A stretch of DNA of 64,000 nt from an uncultured SAR116 cluster alpha proteobacterium (GTDB lineage: Bacteria > Pseudomonadota > Alphaproteobacteria > Puniceispirillales > Marisalimonadaceae): positions 1 through 64,000 of the forward strand of contig CACBDG010000011.1 of NCBI GenBank assembly GCA_902537945.1, given 5' to 3'. Made by a program: the position numbers and the translations under genes. Shown piece by piece: positions 25,617-34,377 of the stretch (the first letter of the stretch is position 1; every line of letters begins with the position of its first letter). Below the pieces are notes generated by a model, which saw only the letters and a program-made list of their open reading frames with translations, did no database searches and was not told the DNA's origin.

Positions 25617-27422
25617 TCAAGTAACATCTGCATAAATCATATCATCAAGCATAAACTCAATAGTTTTTGAATTATTCCATCTATCAATTGTTAAACTACC
25701 TAAAAAATCAAAATTTATATTTTCGTAATTTTTAAATACTTTATCCAAATCACTATTTAATAAATTAAATTTTTTTACTCTAAGTTTTTTTGACGAACCA
25801 TCATTTATATAAAATGAAGCATGTTCATTATTAGAGCCAAATCTTCTAAAAGAAGATATTTTAGAGTTAGGCACTATAAATTTTGGTTCCTCCATTCCTG
25901 TACCCCAAGGTCCCAATTTTTCAATCCATTCGGCTATCTCTAGAGTACAAGCGGAAATAGGAATAACAGAAGTTGCAATATAACAAAATCTTGGTACTCC
26001 CTTTTCCATAAAGTAACTTACTTTATTATTAAAAAAATTGTTGAAATTATTTATCTCAGATGGATCAATTGTAAATCCAGCAGCCATATCATGACCACCA
26101 CCAGTTTTAATTATTTTTAAATTTAAAGCTTCTAAAATTATTTCTCCTAGAGGAACACCATAAATTGATCTACCTGAGCCCTTCCCAATACCATTATTGA
26201 TTGAGATTAGGCATACAGGCCGATTATATAATTCTTTCATTCTACCAGCTACAATACCTGTTATACCTTGATGAAAGTCATCCCCATTTACTACTATTGC
26301 TTTAGGTATCCTATTATCATTTTTATTTTTAATTTTTTCTATTAATCCAATTGCTTTACTTTCTAATTCAGCTGTTAAAAATCTTCTTTTTTTATTTAAT
26401 TCATCTAATTTACTAGCACTAACTTTTGCTTTACTCTCATCATTTTCTGTAAGAAGATTTACACCAAGCTCACTATGTCCAATTCTACCCCCTGCGTTAA
26501 TTCTTGGGCCCAAAGAGAAACCTAAAGATTGAGTGCTGGGTGCATTACTGATTTTACTAATATCAAACAAAGCTTTGATACCAATATTCTCTCTTCTTTT
26601 CATTATGTTAAGACCCTGCTTTACAAGGGCCCTATTTAGCTGGTTTAAGGGAACTACGTCACAAACTGTCCCTAAAGCAACCAAATCAAGAAATTGAAAC
26701 AAATTAGGTTCAGCTCTATTTTTAAAAAAACCTTGTTTTCTTAATTCTCTATTCAAACCAATTAAGAAAATAAATGTCACCCCTGCTGCACATAAATCTT
26801 CATAACCTTTGTCAGTATCAACTCTTTTAGGATTAATTATCGCGTATGCTGGAGGTAATGTTATATCTGGTACGTGATGATCAATGACAATTACATCAAT
26901 ATCAACAGAATTCATTGCTTTAAGGGGCTCAAAAGAAGAGATACCACAATCAACAGTAATAATTAACTTTGAGCCTTTTTCATTAAGCCCTTTTAAAGCT
27001 TTTTCATTTGGCCCATATCCCTCCAAAAATCTATCTGGAATATGTATGAAAGTTTTACAGCCACATTGTTCTAAATATTTTGATATGATAGCTGCAGATG
27101 TAGCACCATCTACATCGTAATCCCCAAAAATACCTATGGGGCGCGATACAATTACTTCTGAAGCTACTCTTTTAACTCCCTTTTCCAGATCTTTAAATTT
27201 AAAAGGCTCTGGTAACAAATTTTTAAGTTTTGGATTAAAAAAATTATCAAAATCATCTAAATTAATCCCCTTATGCAAAAGATAAGGTGTAATAAATCCT
27301 GGCAACTTATATTTTTGATACAAATAATACACAGACCTTTTTGTAAAATCATCTGAAACAAGTAACTGCCAATCAGCATTATTTACTGATGGATTTGAGT
27401 TATATAATAATTTTTTTGTCAA
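25617..27422 (-). CDS. recJ: Single-stranded-DNA-specific exonuclease RecJ
   Basis: 5'-3' single-strand DNA exonuclease of recombination and mismatch repair. 601 residues. The DHH phosphoesterase core has FGDYDVDGATSA near 98-109 and VIDHHVPD near 178-185. DHHA1 motifs follow, including GPRINAGGRIGHSELG, GIVAGRMKE and GGGHDMAAGFTI. The C-terminal OB-like domain carries GPWGTGMEEPKF. The start is a TTG at 27422, 18 bases after the hom stop, with no suitable ATG. In many Alphaproteobacteria glpX lies between hom and recJ; here it is absent. Confidence 0.96.
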   Translation of the reverse strand: MTKKLLYNSNPSVNNADWQLLVSDDFTKRSVYYLYQKYKLPGFITPYLLHKGINLDDFDNFFNPKLKNLLPEPFKFKDLEKGVKRVASEVIVSRPIGIFGDYDVDGATSAAIISKYLEQCGCKTFIHIPDRFLEGYGPNEKALKGLNEKGSKLIITVDCGISSFEPLKAMNSVDIDVIVIDHHVPDITLPPAYAIINPKRVDTDKGYEDLCAAGVTFIFLIGLNRELRKQGFFKNRAEPNLFQFLDLVALGTVCDVVPLNQLNRALVKQGLNIMKRRENIGIKALFDISKISNAPSTQSLGFSLGPRINAGGRIGHSELGVNLLTENDESKAKVSASKLDELNKKRRFLTAELESKAIGLIEKIKNKNDNRIPKAIVVNGDDFHQGITGIVAGRMKELYNRPVCLISINNGIGKGSGRSIYGVPLGEIILEALNLKIIKTGGGHDMAAGFTIDPSEINNFNNFFNNKVSYFMEKGVPRFCYIATSVIPISACTLEIAEWIEKLGPWGTGMEEPKFIVPNSKISSFRRFGSNNEHASFYINDGSSKKLRVKKFNLLNSDLDKVFKNYENINFDFLGSLTIDRWNNSKTIEFMLDDMIYADVT

Positions 27423-27440
27423 ATTAACTGCTTATAGTTA

Positions 27441-28736
27441 TTAGGAATAAATACTTAAACAAACTGGCTTTGTAATTACCCCATCTAAGATTGATATTTT
27501 TGATAAAGAATTTTTTAGAACAGAACCTTCAGCCTCATGAGTTATAATTACTAATTCAGCAGTTTTGTCTTTTTGATTAGATTTTTGAATAAAGCTTTCA
27601 ATTGATAAACCATAATCTTTAAAAATGGACGTAACATCAGCTAATACACCAGATTTATCTATAACATTAAGTCTTAAGTAATACCTAAACTTATCTGTAT
27701 AAGGTATTGTTTTATAATTACTTTTGATATCATTCGAGTTTCTTCCAAATGAAAATAACTTTGTCTCATTAGCATAATCAACTATATCTGCTAAAACAGC
27801 AGATGCGGTAGGTTCACCACCAGCACCTGCTCCTGTAATCATTACCGATCCAGCTAAACTTGACTCGATTTGGACAGCGTTTAGGACACCAGCAACGCTT
27901 GAAAGCCCAATATTTTTTGATAGGAGCCATGGTTCGACAGAACAACACAACTCATCTTCACCAATTTTATTTTTAGATAAAAAAGAATTACCCAACAACT
28001 TAATTTTATATCCTAATTGATTACAGTATGAAATATCATTCAAAGTAATATCTCTAATCCCCTTAATTGTAAGATTATTAACATTTGGCATTTTTCCATA
28101 AGCTAAGGCTGATAATATAATGGTTTTATGGGCTGCATCAATTCCATCTACGTCGAAGGATGGATCAGCTTCAGCAAAACCTTTCTTTTGTGCTTCTTTG
28201 AGAACTATATCAAAACTTTTTTGTTCTTTTTCCATTTCGGATAAAATATAATTTGCAGTTCCATTTAAAATGCCTGTGAGCTTATTTATGTCATTAACGA
28301 TTAATCCTTCTCTAATAATTTTGAGAATTGGAATACCTCCAGCAACAGAAGCTTCAAAGGAAAAGAATAAATTTTTTTCTTCAGCTATTTCAGCTAATTC
28401 TTTACCATATTTTGCAATTAATGCCTTATTGGCTGTGATAACTGCCTTATTATTTTTTAGAGCAGAGAAGCATAAATCTTTTGCAATACCCTCGTCACCA
28501 CCAATTAATTCAACAATCACATCAATGTTATTGTCTGACACCATATCTATAGGGTTATAAAAAAATTTAAGATTATTTATATCAACTTTTCTTTTTTTAT
28601 TTTTTGATCTTGCTGAAATAGCTACTAACTCAATTTTAAATAATTTTTTTTGAACTCTGAAACCTTTAATTAACTGATAAGCAACCTCTTCACCAACATT
28701 TCCAAGCCCTGCGATTCCTATTTTAATAGGTTTCAT
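27441..28736 (-). CDS. hom: Homoserine dehydrogenase
   Basis: Reduces aspartate semialdehyde to homoserine with NAD(P)H, feeding threonine and methionine synthesis. 431 residues. The Rossmann motif is GIAGLGNVGEEVA at about 7-19. VITANKALIAKYGKEL and EASVAGGIPILKIIREGL follow. The catalytic region is GILNGTANYILSEM with GFAEADPSFDVDGIDAAHK. A C-terminal ACT regulatory domain begins near 350 (YLRLNVIDKSGVLADVTSIF), as in threonine-inhibited enzymes. Same strand as recJ, 18 bases apart. Upstream is the terminator of the rpsI operon. Confidence 0.97.
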   Translation of the reverse strand: MKPIKIGIAGLGNVGEEVAYQLIKGFRVQKKLFKIELVAISARSKNKKRKVDINNLKFFYNPIDMVSDNNIDVIVELIGGDEGIAKDLCFSALKNNKAVITANKALIAKYGKELAEIAEEKNLFFSFEASVAGGIPILKIIREGLIVNDINKLTGILNGTANYILSEMEKEQKSFDIVLKEAQKKGFAEADPSFDVDGIDAAHKTIILSALAYGKMPNVNNLTIKGIRDITLNDISYCNQLGYKIKLLGNSFLSKNKIGEDELCCSVEPWLLSKNIGLSSVAGVLNAVQIESSLAGSVMITGAGAGGEPTASAVLADIVDYANETKLFSFGRNSNDIKSNYKTIPYTDKFRYYLRLNVIDKSGVLADVTSIFKDYGLSIESFIQKSNQKDKTAELVIITHEAEGSVLKNSLSKISILDGVITKPVCLSIYS

Positions 28737-28790
28737 ATCATTTCCTTCTCATTTTAAAACAACAAAATACTTATAAAATATTTTTTAGAT

Positions 28791-28816
28791 AAAAAAAAGG
28801 TGCGCATTGCACACCT
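28791..28816 (-). terminator. Rho-independent terminator of rplM-rpsI
   Basis: On the minus strand AGGTGTGC-AAT-GCGCACCT forms an 8-bp stem (one G-T pair) with a three-base loop, followed directly by eight T residues. It lies 27 bases after the rpsI stop and 55 bases before the hom start, so it should end the ribosomal transcript and separate it from hom-recJ. Confidence 0.9.
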
Positions 28817-28842
28817 CGTTAATTAAATCAGTATTTTCATAT

Positions 28843-29331
28843 CTATCGTTTTGAAAATTGAAAACTTTTTCTAGCTTTCGCTCTACCATACTTTTTACGT
28901 TCTACAACTCTAGAATCTCTGGTTAGCATTCCAGCAGACTTTAATGGTTTTCTGAGATCTGGCTCAAAAAGACTTAACGCTCTACTCAAACCATGTCTAA
29001 CAGCCCCTGCCTGCCCAGACAAACCACCACCTTTTACTGTAGCAATAACGTCAAACTGATCTTTTCTTTCAGTTACGTCAAACACAAAATTCAGTTGCAT
29101 TTGAAGGACTGGTCTAGCAAAGTAATTTACCATTTCCTTGCCATTGATAGAAATCTTTCCTGTGCCTCGTTTTACCCAGACACGAGCAGTAGATTCTTTT
29201 CTTCTACCAGTTGCATAAGACCTACCAAACGTATCAATTTTTGGTTCATTAACAATAGCTTCTTTCTTATCGTCAACTTTCAATTTAGATAAATCATCAA
29301 GATTTTTTGTTTCTTTGTTTTCTTCAGCCAT
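28843..29331 (-). CDS. rpsI: 30S ribosomal protein S9
   Basis: 162 residues from the ATG at 29331, which has AAAGG seven bases upstream; an in-frame TTG two codons earlier is too close to that site. The N-terminal ~35-residue lysine/glutamate-rich extension before [14 protein letters not shown] is common in alphaproteobacterial S9. The core has [19 protein letters not shown] and the terminal basic RKSFQFSKR that reaches the P-site tRNA. It follows rplM by ten bases, the universal L13-S9 pair, and is followed by a clear terminator. Confidence 0.98.
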   Translation of the reverse strand: MAEENKETKNLDDLSKLKVDDKKEAIVNEPKIDTFGRSYATGRRKESTARVWVKRGTGKISINGKEMVNYFARPVLQMQLNFVFDVTERKDQFDVIATVKGGGLSGQAGAVRHGLSRALSLFEPDLRKPLKSAGMLTRDSRVVERKKYGRAKARKSFQFSKR

Positions 29332-29341
29332 TTTCAAACCT

Positions 29342-29806
29342 TTAACTATTTTTTCTATTCATAGATTTTACATCTAATGTTACTGGAGATTGAGCTTCAT
29401 GAGGATGATTGTTGCCAGAGTATATATACAATTGTCTCATCACTTGACGACCAAGAGGACCACGAGGAACCATTCTTTCTACAGCTTTACGAATAACTCT
29501 ATCTGGAAATCTTCCATCTAAAATTTTATCAGCTTTTCTTTCTTTTATACCTCCAGGGTAACCTGTATGCCAATAATATGTTTTTTGTGTTCTTTTGTTT
29601 CCAGTTAAAACAACTTTTTCACAATTAATAACAATTATATTATCACCACAAGCCATATGTGGAGTGTATCCAACCTTGTGTTTGCCTCTTAATCTATTAG
29701 CAATAATAACAGCCAAGCGTCCTAAGACCAACCCTTCTGCATCTACAACAAACCAATCTTTATTAATATCTTTTGGTTTAGCTGAATAAGTACCTTTTAA
29801 GGCCAT
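29342..29806 (-). CDS. rplM: 50S ribosomal protein L13
   Basis: 154 residues. Family features: [10 protein letters not shown]-like [15 protein letters not shown] near 19-33, [31 protein letters not shown] near 77-89, and [14 protein letters not shown]. It is the first gene of the L13-S9 operon. The strong AGGAAGG ribosome site sits upstream of the ATG. The promoter is expected in the 230-base gap shared with divergent trpD, where TTGACT is visible on this strand without a good -10. Confidence 0.98.
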   Translation of the reverse strand: MALKGTYSAKPKDINKDWFVVDAEGLVLGRLAVIIANRLRGKHKVGYTPHMACGDNIIVINCEKVVLTGNKRTQKTYYWHTGYPGGIKERKADKILDGRFPDRVIRKAVERMVPRGPLGRQVMRQLYIYSGNNHPHEAQSPVTLDVKSMNRKNS

Positions 29807-30036
29807 TACACCTTCCTTTAATGAAAATTTATTAGTAAAATTTATGCTTACTTAACCTTTTTATCTTTAACAGTCAATTAAAAAGTTCTTGTTATTTTGC
29901 AATAATTTCAATTACTTAATTTATTGAGTATTATAATACCACATAATAATAGTGGATAAAGAAATATAGATTAAATCAATAAAAAATATTAGTATCATTT
30001 GGTGTAACGTTAATACAATTATAGATGAGCAAATAA

Positions 30037-31059
30037 ATGAATTATGATTTGGATTTTAAAAACATTTTAAAAATTGTTACAGATGGAAAAGAATTGAGTT
30101 ATCAATTAAGTAAATCAGCATTTGAGATAATTATGTCTGGGAAAGCAACTGATGCTCAAATTTCATCTTTTTTAACAGCTATCAAAATGCAAAACCATAA
30201 CCCAACTGTTATTGCAGCAGGAGCAGAAATTCTTAGGGATAAATGTTCAAAAATTAAATCTAAAGAAAATACTATTGATGTTGTAGGAACTGGAGGAGAC
30301 AATTTAGGTACATTAAATATATCAACTGCTGTTTCATTTGTATTGGCAGGAACTAATATTCCCGTTGCTAAACACGGAAACTATTCTGCTACCTCTAAAT
30401 CAGGAGCAGCAAATGTTTTAAAATCTCTGTCAGTCAATATTGATTGTGAGCTTGATATCGTAGAAAGATGTTTGGACGAAATTGGAATTTGTTTTCTTCT
30501 TGCTCCAAAACATCATATTGCAATGAAATATGTTGGTAAAATAAGACAAGAAATGGGCATAAGAACTATTTTTAATTTATTAGGACCTTTATCCAACCCA
30601 GCTTTAGTTAAGAAACAATTATTAGGTGTTTATGATAAATCTCTTATTTTACCATTTGCTGAGTCTTTAAAAACTCTCGGATCCACTCATGCATGGATAG
30701 TCCATGGCAGTGATGGATTAGATGAAGTAACAATAACCGGAAAGACTTATTGTGCTGAACTTAAAAATGGAGAAATAAAGGAGTTTTCAATAAATCCATC
30801 GGATATTGATCTTCCCACCGCTAAAATATCTGATATTGTTGGCGGAGAACCAGAAGAAAACGCTAAAGAAATTATTGAATTATTTAATGGTAAAAAAAGT
30901 AAGTTTAGAGATGTGGTTATTTTAAACTCTGCTTCTGCTTTAGTTGCAACAGGCAATGCAATCAATCTTCAAGAAGGTGCTATAAAATCCATAGAATCAT
31001 TAGACAAAGGTAAAGCTATGGAAAAATTAAAAATGTTAATAGAAATGACTAATTTGTAG
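30037..31059 (+). CDS. trpD: Anthranilate phosphoribosyltransferase
   Basis: Joins anthranilate and PRPP in tryptophan synthesis. 340 residues. PRPP-binding GTGGDNLGTLNIST is at about 85-98. KHGNYSATSKSGAANVLKSL follows, then KYVGKIRQEMGIRTIFNLLGPLSNP. The glycine-rich loop and KHGN signature are intact. It starts the trpD-trpC-moaC-moeA-lexA run, the standard alphaproteobacterial order, but trpG/trpE are not adjacent upstream. Divergent from rplM. Confidence 0.97.
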   Translation: MNYDLDFKNILKIVTDGKELSYQLSKSAFEIIMSGKATDAQISSFLTAIKMQNHNPTVIAAGAEILRDKCSKIKSKENTIDVVGTGGDNLGTLNISTAVSFVLAGTNIPVAKHGNYSATSKSGAANVLKSLSVNIDCELDIVERCLDEIGICFLLAPKHHIAMKYVGKIRQEMGIRTIFNLLGPLSNPALVKKQLLGVYDKSLILPFAESLKTLGSTHAWIVHGSDGLDEVTITGKTYCAELKNGEIKEFSINPSDIDLPTAKISDIVGGEPEENAKEIIELFNGKKSKFRDVVILNSASALVATGNAINLQEGAIKSIESLDKGKAMEKLKMLIEMTNL

Positions 31060-31073
31060 GATAATTAATTAAA

Positions 31074-31856
31074 ATGATTACAAAACTTCAAGAAATCATA
31101 AACTATAAAAGAGAAGAATTTTCTTTTAGAAAAAATCAAACAAATGACTTTGATCTCCAATCAAAAATTGACAAACAATCAAAACCAAGAAAATTTATAG
31201 AAAACCTTAATAATCCAAACAAATTTAACCTTATAGCAGAAATAAAAAAAGCATCGCCAAGCAAAGGATTAATAAGAAAAGATTTTGATCCATTAGAGCT
31301 AGCAAAATGTTATCAAGATGGAGGTGCCTCTTGTTTATCTGTTTTAACAGATGAGAAATATTTTCAAGGGAATAATGAATACATTGATATTATAAAAAAA
31401 GAAATTGATTTACCAATTCTAAGAAAAGATTTTATAGTTGATCCTTGGCAGATAAAAGAATCTAGATCATTAGGTGCTGATTGTATATTATTAATAATGG
31501 CAGCACTTAATTTAGAAGAAGCAATCTTATTAGAAAAAGAGGCTTTAGATTTAGGTATGGATGTGCTTGTTGAGACACATACTCACGAAGAAGTTAAGAT
31601 GGCAAACAAACTTAAATCAAAATTAGTTGGCGTTAATAATCGAAATTTAAAAACAATGAAAGTAGATATTAACAATACTATAAAATTAAAAAAATTTATT
31701 GATCCAGATAAAATTATTGTAGCAGAGAGTGGATTAAAAAAACACACAGACCTTCAGTTGTTTAAAGAAAATGGGATAATAAATTTTTTAATTGGAGAAA
31801 GCCTTATGAAAGAAAAAAATTTAACCTTAGCAACAAAAACAATATTAGGAATTTAA
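31074..31856 (+). CDS. trpC: Indole-3-glycerol phosphate synthase
   Basis: TIM-barrel enzyme that closes the indole ring in tryptophan synthesis. 260 residues. The phosphate and catalytic segments are AEIKKASPSKGLIR near 55-68 (catalytic Lys), LRKDFIVDPWQI near 112-123, VGVNNRNL near 185, AESGL near 215 and FLIGESLM near 238. It is monofunctional, with no fused TrpF. It lies 14 bases after trpD and two bases before moaC. Confidence 0.97.
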   Translation: MITKLQEIINYKREEFSFRKNQTNDFDLQSKIDKQSKPRKFIENLNNPNKFNLIAEIKKASPSKGLIRKDFDPLELAKCYQDGGASCLSVLTDEKYFQGNNEYIDIIKKEIDLPILRKDFIVDPWQIKESRSLGADCILLIMAALNLEEAILLEKEALDLGMDVLVETHTHEEVKMANKLKSKLVGVNNRNLKTMKVDINNTIKLKKFIDPDKIIVAESGLKKHTDLQLFKENGIINFLIGESLMKEKNLTLATKTILGI

Positions 31857-31858
31857 AA

Positions 31859-32341
31859 TTGAGCAAAAATGAACTTACACATTTTGATAAAAATGGAAAC
31901 CCATCAATGGTTGATATAAACCAAAAAGACTCTTCCGTTCGCGTAGCTATTGCAACTGGCAAGATTATAATGAAAGCAAATACTCTTAAAAAAATATTAG
32001 ATTTAGAAATTAAAAAAGGTGATGTTCTTAATGTAGCAAAATTAGCAGGTATAATGGCTGCTAAAAAAACAGACCAACTTATCCCTTTATGTCACTCTAT
32101 TCCTTTATCATATGTTAATGTTGATTTAGAACCAAATATTGAAGAATCTTCTGTAAAAATTACTTCTGAAGCCTCTCTTGTTGGGAAAACTGGAGTTGAG
32201 ATGGAGGCTTTAACTGCAGTCTCAGTTGCTGGTCTTACCATATATGACATGTGTAAGGCTATAGATAAAGAAATGACATTAACAAATATAAAACTCATTC
32301 ACAAATCTGGAGGCAAATCTGGAGAATTCAATGCAGTCTGA
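31859..32341 (+). CDS. moaC: Cyclic pyranopterin monophosphate synthase
   Basis: Second step of molybdenum cofactor synthesis, forming cPMP from the MoaA product. 160 residues. DKNGNPSMVDINQKDSSVR is the family N-terminus. The active-site segment is TDQLIPLCHSIPLS near 73-86, and GVEMEALTAVSVAGLTIYDM and KSGGKSGEF follow. The start is a TTG with TAGGA eight to ten bases upstream; there is no ATG before residue 17. Overlaps moeA by 11 bases. The product feeds Moco enzymes such as the hydroxylase at 10838-14428. Confidence 0.97.
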   Translation: MSKNELTHFDKNGNPSMVDINQKDSSVRVAIATGKIIMKANTLKKILDLEIKKGDVLNVAKLAGIMAAKKTDQLIPLCHSIPLSYVNVDLEPNIEESSVKITSEASLVGKTGVEMEALTAVSVAGLTIYDMCKAIDKEMTLTNIKLIHKSGGKSGEFNAV

Positions 32342-33563
32342 TTTGCTATCCTTAGATGAAGCAATCAATAAAATTAAATCAAGCTTTCAGAAAATTAGTA
32401 ATGAAGATATTTTTCTAAAAGATGCTCTAGGAAGATGCCTTGCCAAACCCGTTATAAGCAAAGTAGACAATCCTAAATATGACGTTTCTTCAATGGATGG
32501 ATATGCTGTAAATCACAAAGATTTTACTAAAGTAAAAGACAGCATAATTAAAAAATTTAAAATTGTTGGAGAATCCTCTGCAGGCGTTCCTTTCTCAAAA
32601 AAAATCAACGCTCAAGAAACAGTAAGAATTTTTACAGGTGCTAAATTACCTAAAGGAAGCAATACTGTAATTATTCAAGAGGATGTAAAAGTTTTAAACA
32701 ATGGAAATTTTATAATAATTGAAGGAACTCCAAAGAAAAATCAGTTTGTACGTAAAAAAGGATTAGATTTTAAAAAAAACGAAATCCTTTTTAAAGAAGG
32801 TATAATTCTAAAATCACGTCACCTTGGATCTATTGCTATGACTGAACAAGCTTGGTTGACAGTATCAAGAAAACCAACAGTCTCTATTTTATCTACTGGC
32901 AATGAAATTTTAAAAGTAGGAGAGCAAATATCAAAGGATAAAATTCCTAGTGGAAACAGCCTTATGTTAGCATCTATGGTCCAAGAGTTTGGAGGAATAG
33001 CTAGAATTTTGCCAGTTGCTAAAGATAATTTACAAGATATTTATGAAATATTAGAGAATGCTCTTGATAGTGATTTAATTATAACAACTGGAGGAGTTTC
33101 AGTTGGAAAATACGATCTAATACAAAAAGCATTATCAAAATTTAAGAATAAAATTGAATTTTGGAAAATAGCAATGAGACCTGGAAAACCTTTACTCTTT
33201 TCAAAAATAAACAATACTCCATTAATTGGGTTACCAGGAAACCCAGTGTCTTCAGGTGTTTGCTCATTAATATTTGTAAACCTAGCTATAAGAACAATGT
33301 TAGGTAATAATAGTGCTTTTCCAGTTTTTGAAAATGGTGTTTTAAATGGTAAATTACTTGAAAATGATAAAAGACTAGATTTTGTAAGAGCATACTCAAC
33401 ATACAAAAAAGGTGTGCTAAACGTTACACCATTTAACTTGCAAGATAGCTCAATGATCACTAACTTTTCACAAGCTGACTGTCTAATTGTAAGAGACCCA
33501 TTCGAAAAATTAATTAGAAATGGTGAAAATGTAAAAGTCTTTAAATTCCCTAATAATATTTAA
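32331..33563 (+). CDS. moeA: Molybdopterin molybdenumtransferase
   Basis: Inserts molybdate into adenylated molybdopterin. 410 residues in the MoeA multidomain layout. VSSMDGYAVNHKDF near 49-62 and RIFTGAKLPKGSNTVIIQED near 100-119 lie in the early domains. SILSTGNEIL with GNSLML and TTGGVSVGKYDLI (the MPT-binding GGxS) form the catalytic MogA-like domain, followed by RPGKPLLF and GLPGNPVSS. The ATG has GGAG six bases upstream inside moaC. Neighbour lexA starts 54 bases downstream. Confidence 0.97.
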   Translation: MQSDLLSLDEAINKIKSSFQKISNEDIFLKDALGRCLAKPVISKVDNPKYDVSSMDGYAVNHKDFTKVKDSIIKKFKIVGESSAGVPFSKKINAQETVRIFTGAKLPKGSNTVIIQEDVKVLNNGNFIIIEGTPKKNQFVRKKGLDFKKNEILFKEGIILKSRHLGSIAMTEQAWLTVSRKPTVSILSTGNEILKVGEQISKDKIPSGNSLMLASMVQEFGGIARILPVAKDNLQDIYEILENALDSDLIITTGGVSVGKYDLIQKALSKFKNKIEFWKIAMRPGKPLLFSKINNTPLIGLPGNPVSSGVCSLIFVNLAIRTMLGNNSAFPVFENGVLNGKLLENDKRLDFVRAYSTYKKGVLNVTPFNLQDSSMITNFSQADCLIVRDPFEKLIRNGENVKVFKFPNNI

Positions 33564-33591
33564 AACTTGTGTTTTGTTTAAAAATAATGTA

Positions 33592-33606
33592 GAACAAAAA
33601 GTGAAC
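33592..33606. promoter_or_regulatory. lexA: LexA operator (GAAC-N7-GAAC) before lexA
   Basis: GAAC-AAAAAGT-GAAC is an exact match to the complement of the alphaproteobacterial SOS box GTTC-N7-GTTC. It lies 11 bases before the lexA ATG and overlaps the region just upstream of the ribosome site, so LexA would autorepress its gene by blocking initiation or early elongation. Confidence 0.8.
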
Positions 33607-33617
33607 ACAGGAAATAA

Positions 33618-34301
33618 ATGTTAACAAATAAACAAAAGCAATTATTAAGTTTTTTAATTAAACGCATAGAGTTAAATGGTGTTTCACCCTCATATGAAGA
33701 AATTTGCTTAGAACTCAATTTAAAATCTAAATCTGGCATTCATAGAATTGTAAAAGCTCTTGAAGAAAGAGGATATATTGAGCATCTAGAAAATAAAGCT
33801 AGAGCAATAGCGCCAACAAAATACCCAAATGGACAACTTTATGTTAGCAATGTTATAAACATTAATAAGTTATTATATTCAAAAGATAAAGATAACAAAA
33901 AAACATCGAATGAAGATTCAAAAAAGATACCAATGCTGGGAAAAATTGCCGCTGGAACACCAATTGAAGCAATCTCAAATTATGACCAACTCATGGAAGT
34001 ACCTAAAAATTATTTACTTTCCGAGGAAAGCTTTGCCTTAACTGTAGAAGGAGACTCAATGATAGACGAAGGAATATTTGATGGAGATACAGTTTTAATA
34101 AGTAAGATAACAAATGTTAATAATGGAGATATTGTTGTTGCTCTAATAGACAAAGAAGAAGCAACATTAAAAAAATTTAGAAAAAAAGGTGACAGTATCG
34201 CTCTTGAACCTGCTAATAAACACTATAAAACACAAATATACGGACCGGACAGAGTTACAATACAAGGAAAAATGTGTGCACTTATAAGAAAATATTATTA
34301 A
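33618..34301 (+). CDS. lexA: SOS repressor LexA
   Basis: Represses DNA damage genes and self-cleaves when RecA filaments form. 227 residues. The winged helix covers about 1-65 (LLSFLIKRIELNGVSPSYEEIC, then SKSGIHRIVKALEERGYI). A linker follows, with the cleavage site A112-G113 in KIAAGTPIE. Catalytic Ser is S147 (VEGDSMID) and Lys is K185 (EATLKKF). All SOS autoproteolysis residues are present. An operator lies directly upstream. Downstream, gltX follows after 76 bases; comEC, which sits between lexA and gltX in many Alphaproteobacteria, is missing. Confidence 0.96.
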   Translation: MLTNKQKQLLSFLIKRIELNGVSPSYEEICLELNLKSKSGIHRIVKALEERGYIEHLENKARAIAPTKYPNGQLYVSNVININKLLYSKDKDNKKTSNEDSKKIPMLGKIAAGTPIEAISNYDQLMEVPKNYLLSEESFALTVEGDSMIDEGIFDGDTVLISKITNVNNGDIVVALIDKEEATLKKFRKKGDSIALEPANKHYKTQIYGPDRVTIQGKMCALIRKYY

Positions 34302-34377
34302 AAATATATCAAAAATTCTTTAAATTTATATAAAATTATGTCAAATAATTTGATTTAATTTATCCAAGGGAAATAAA

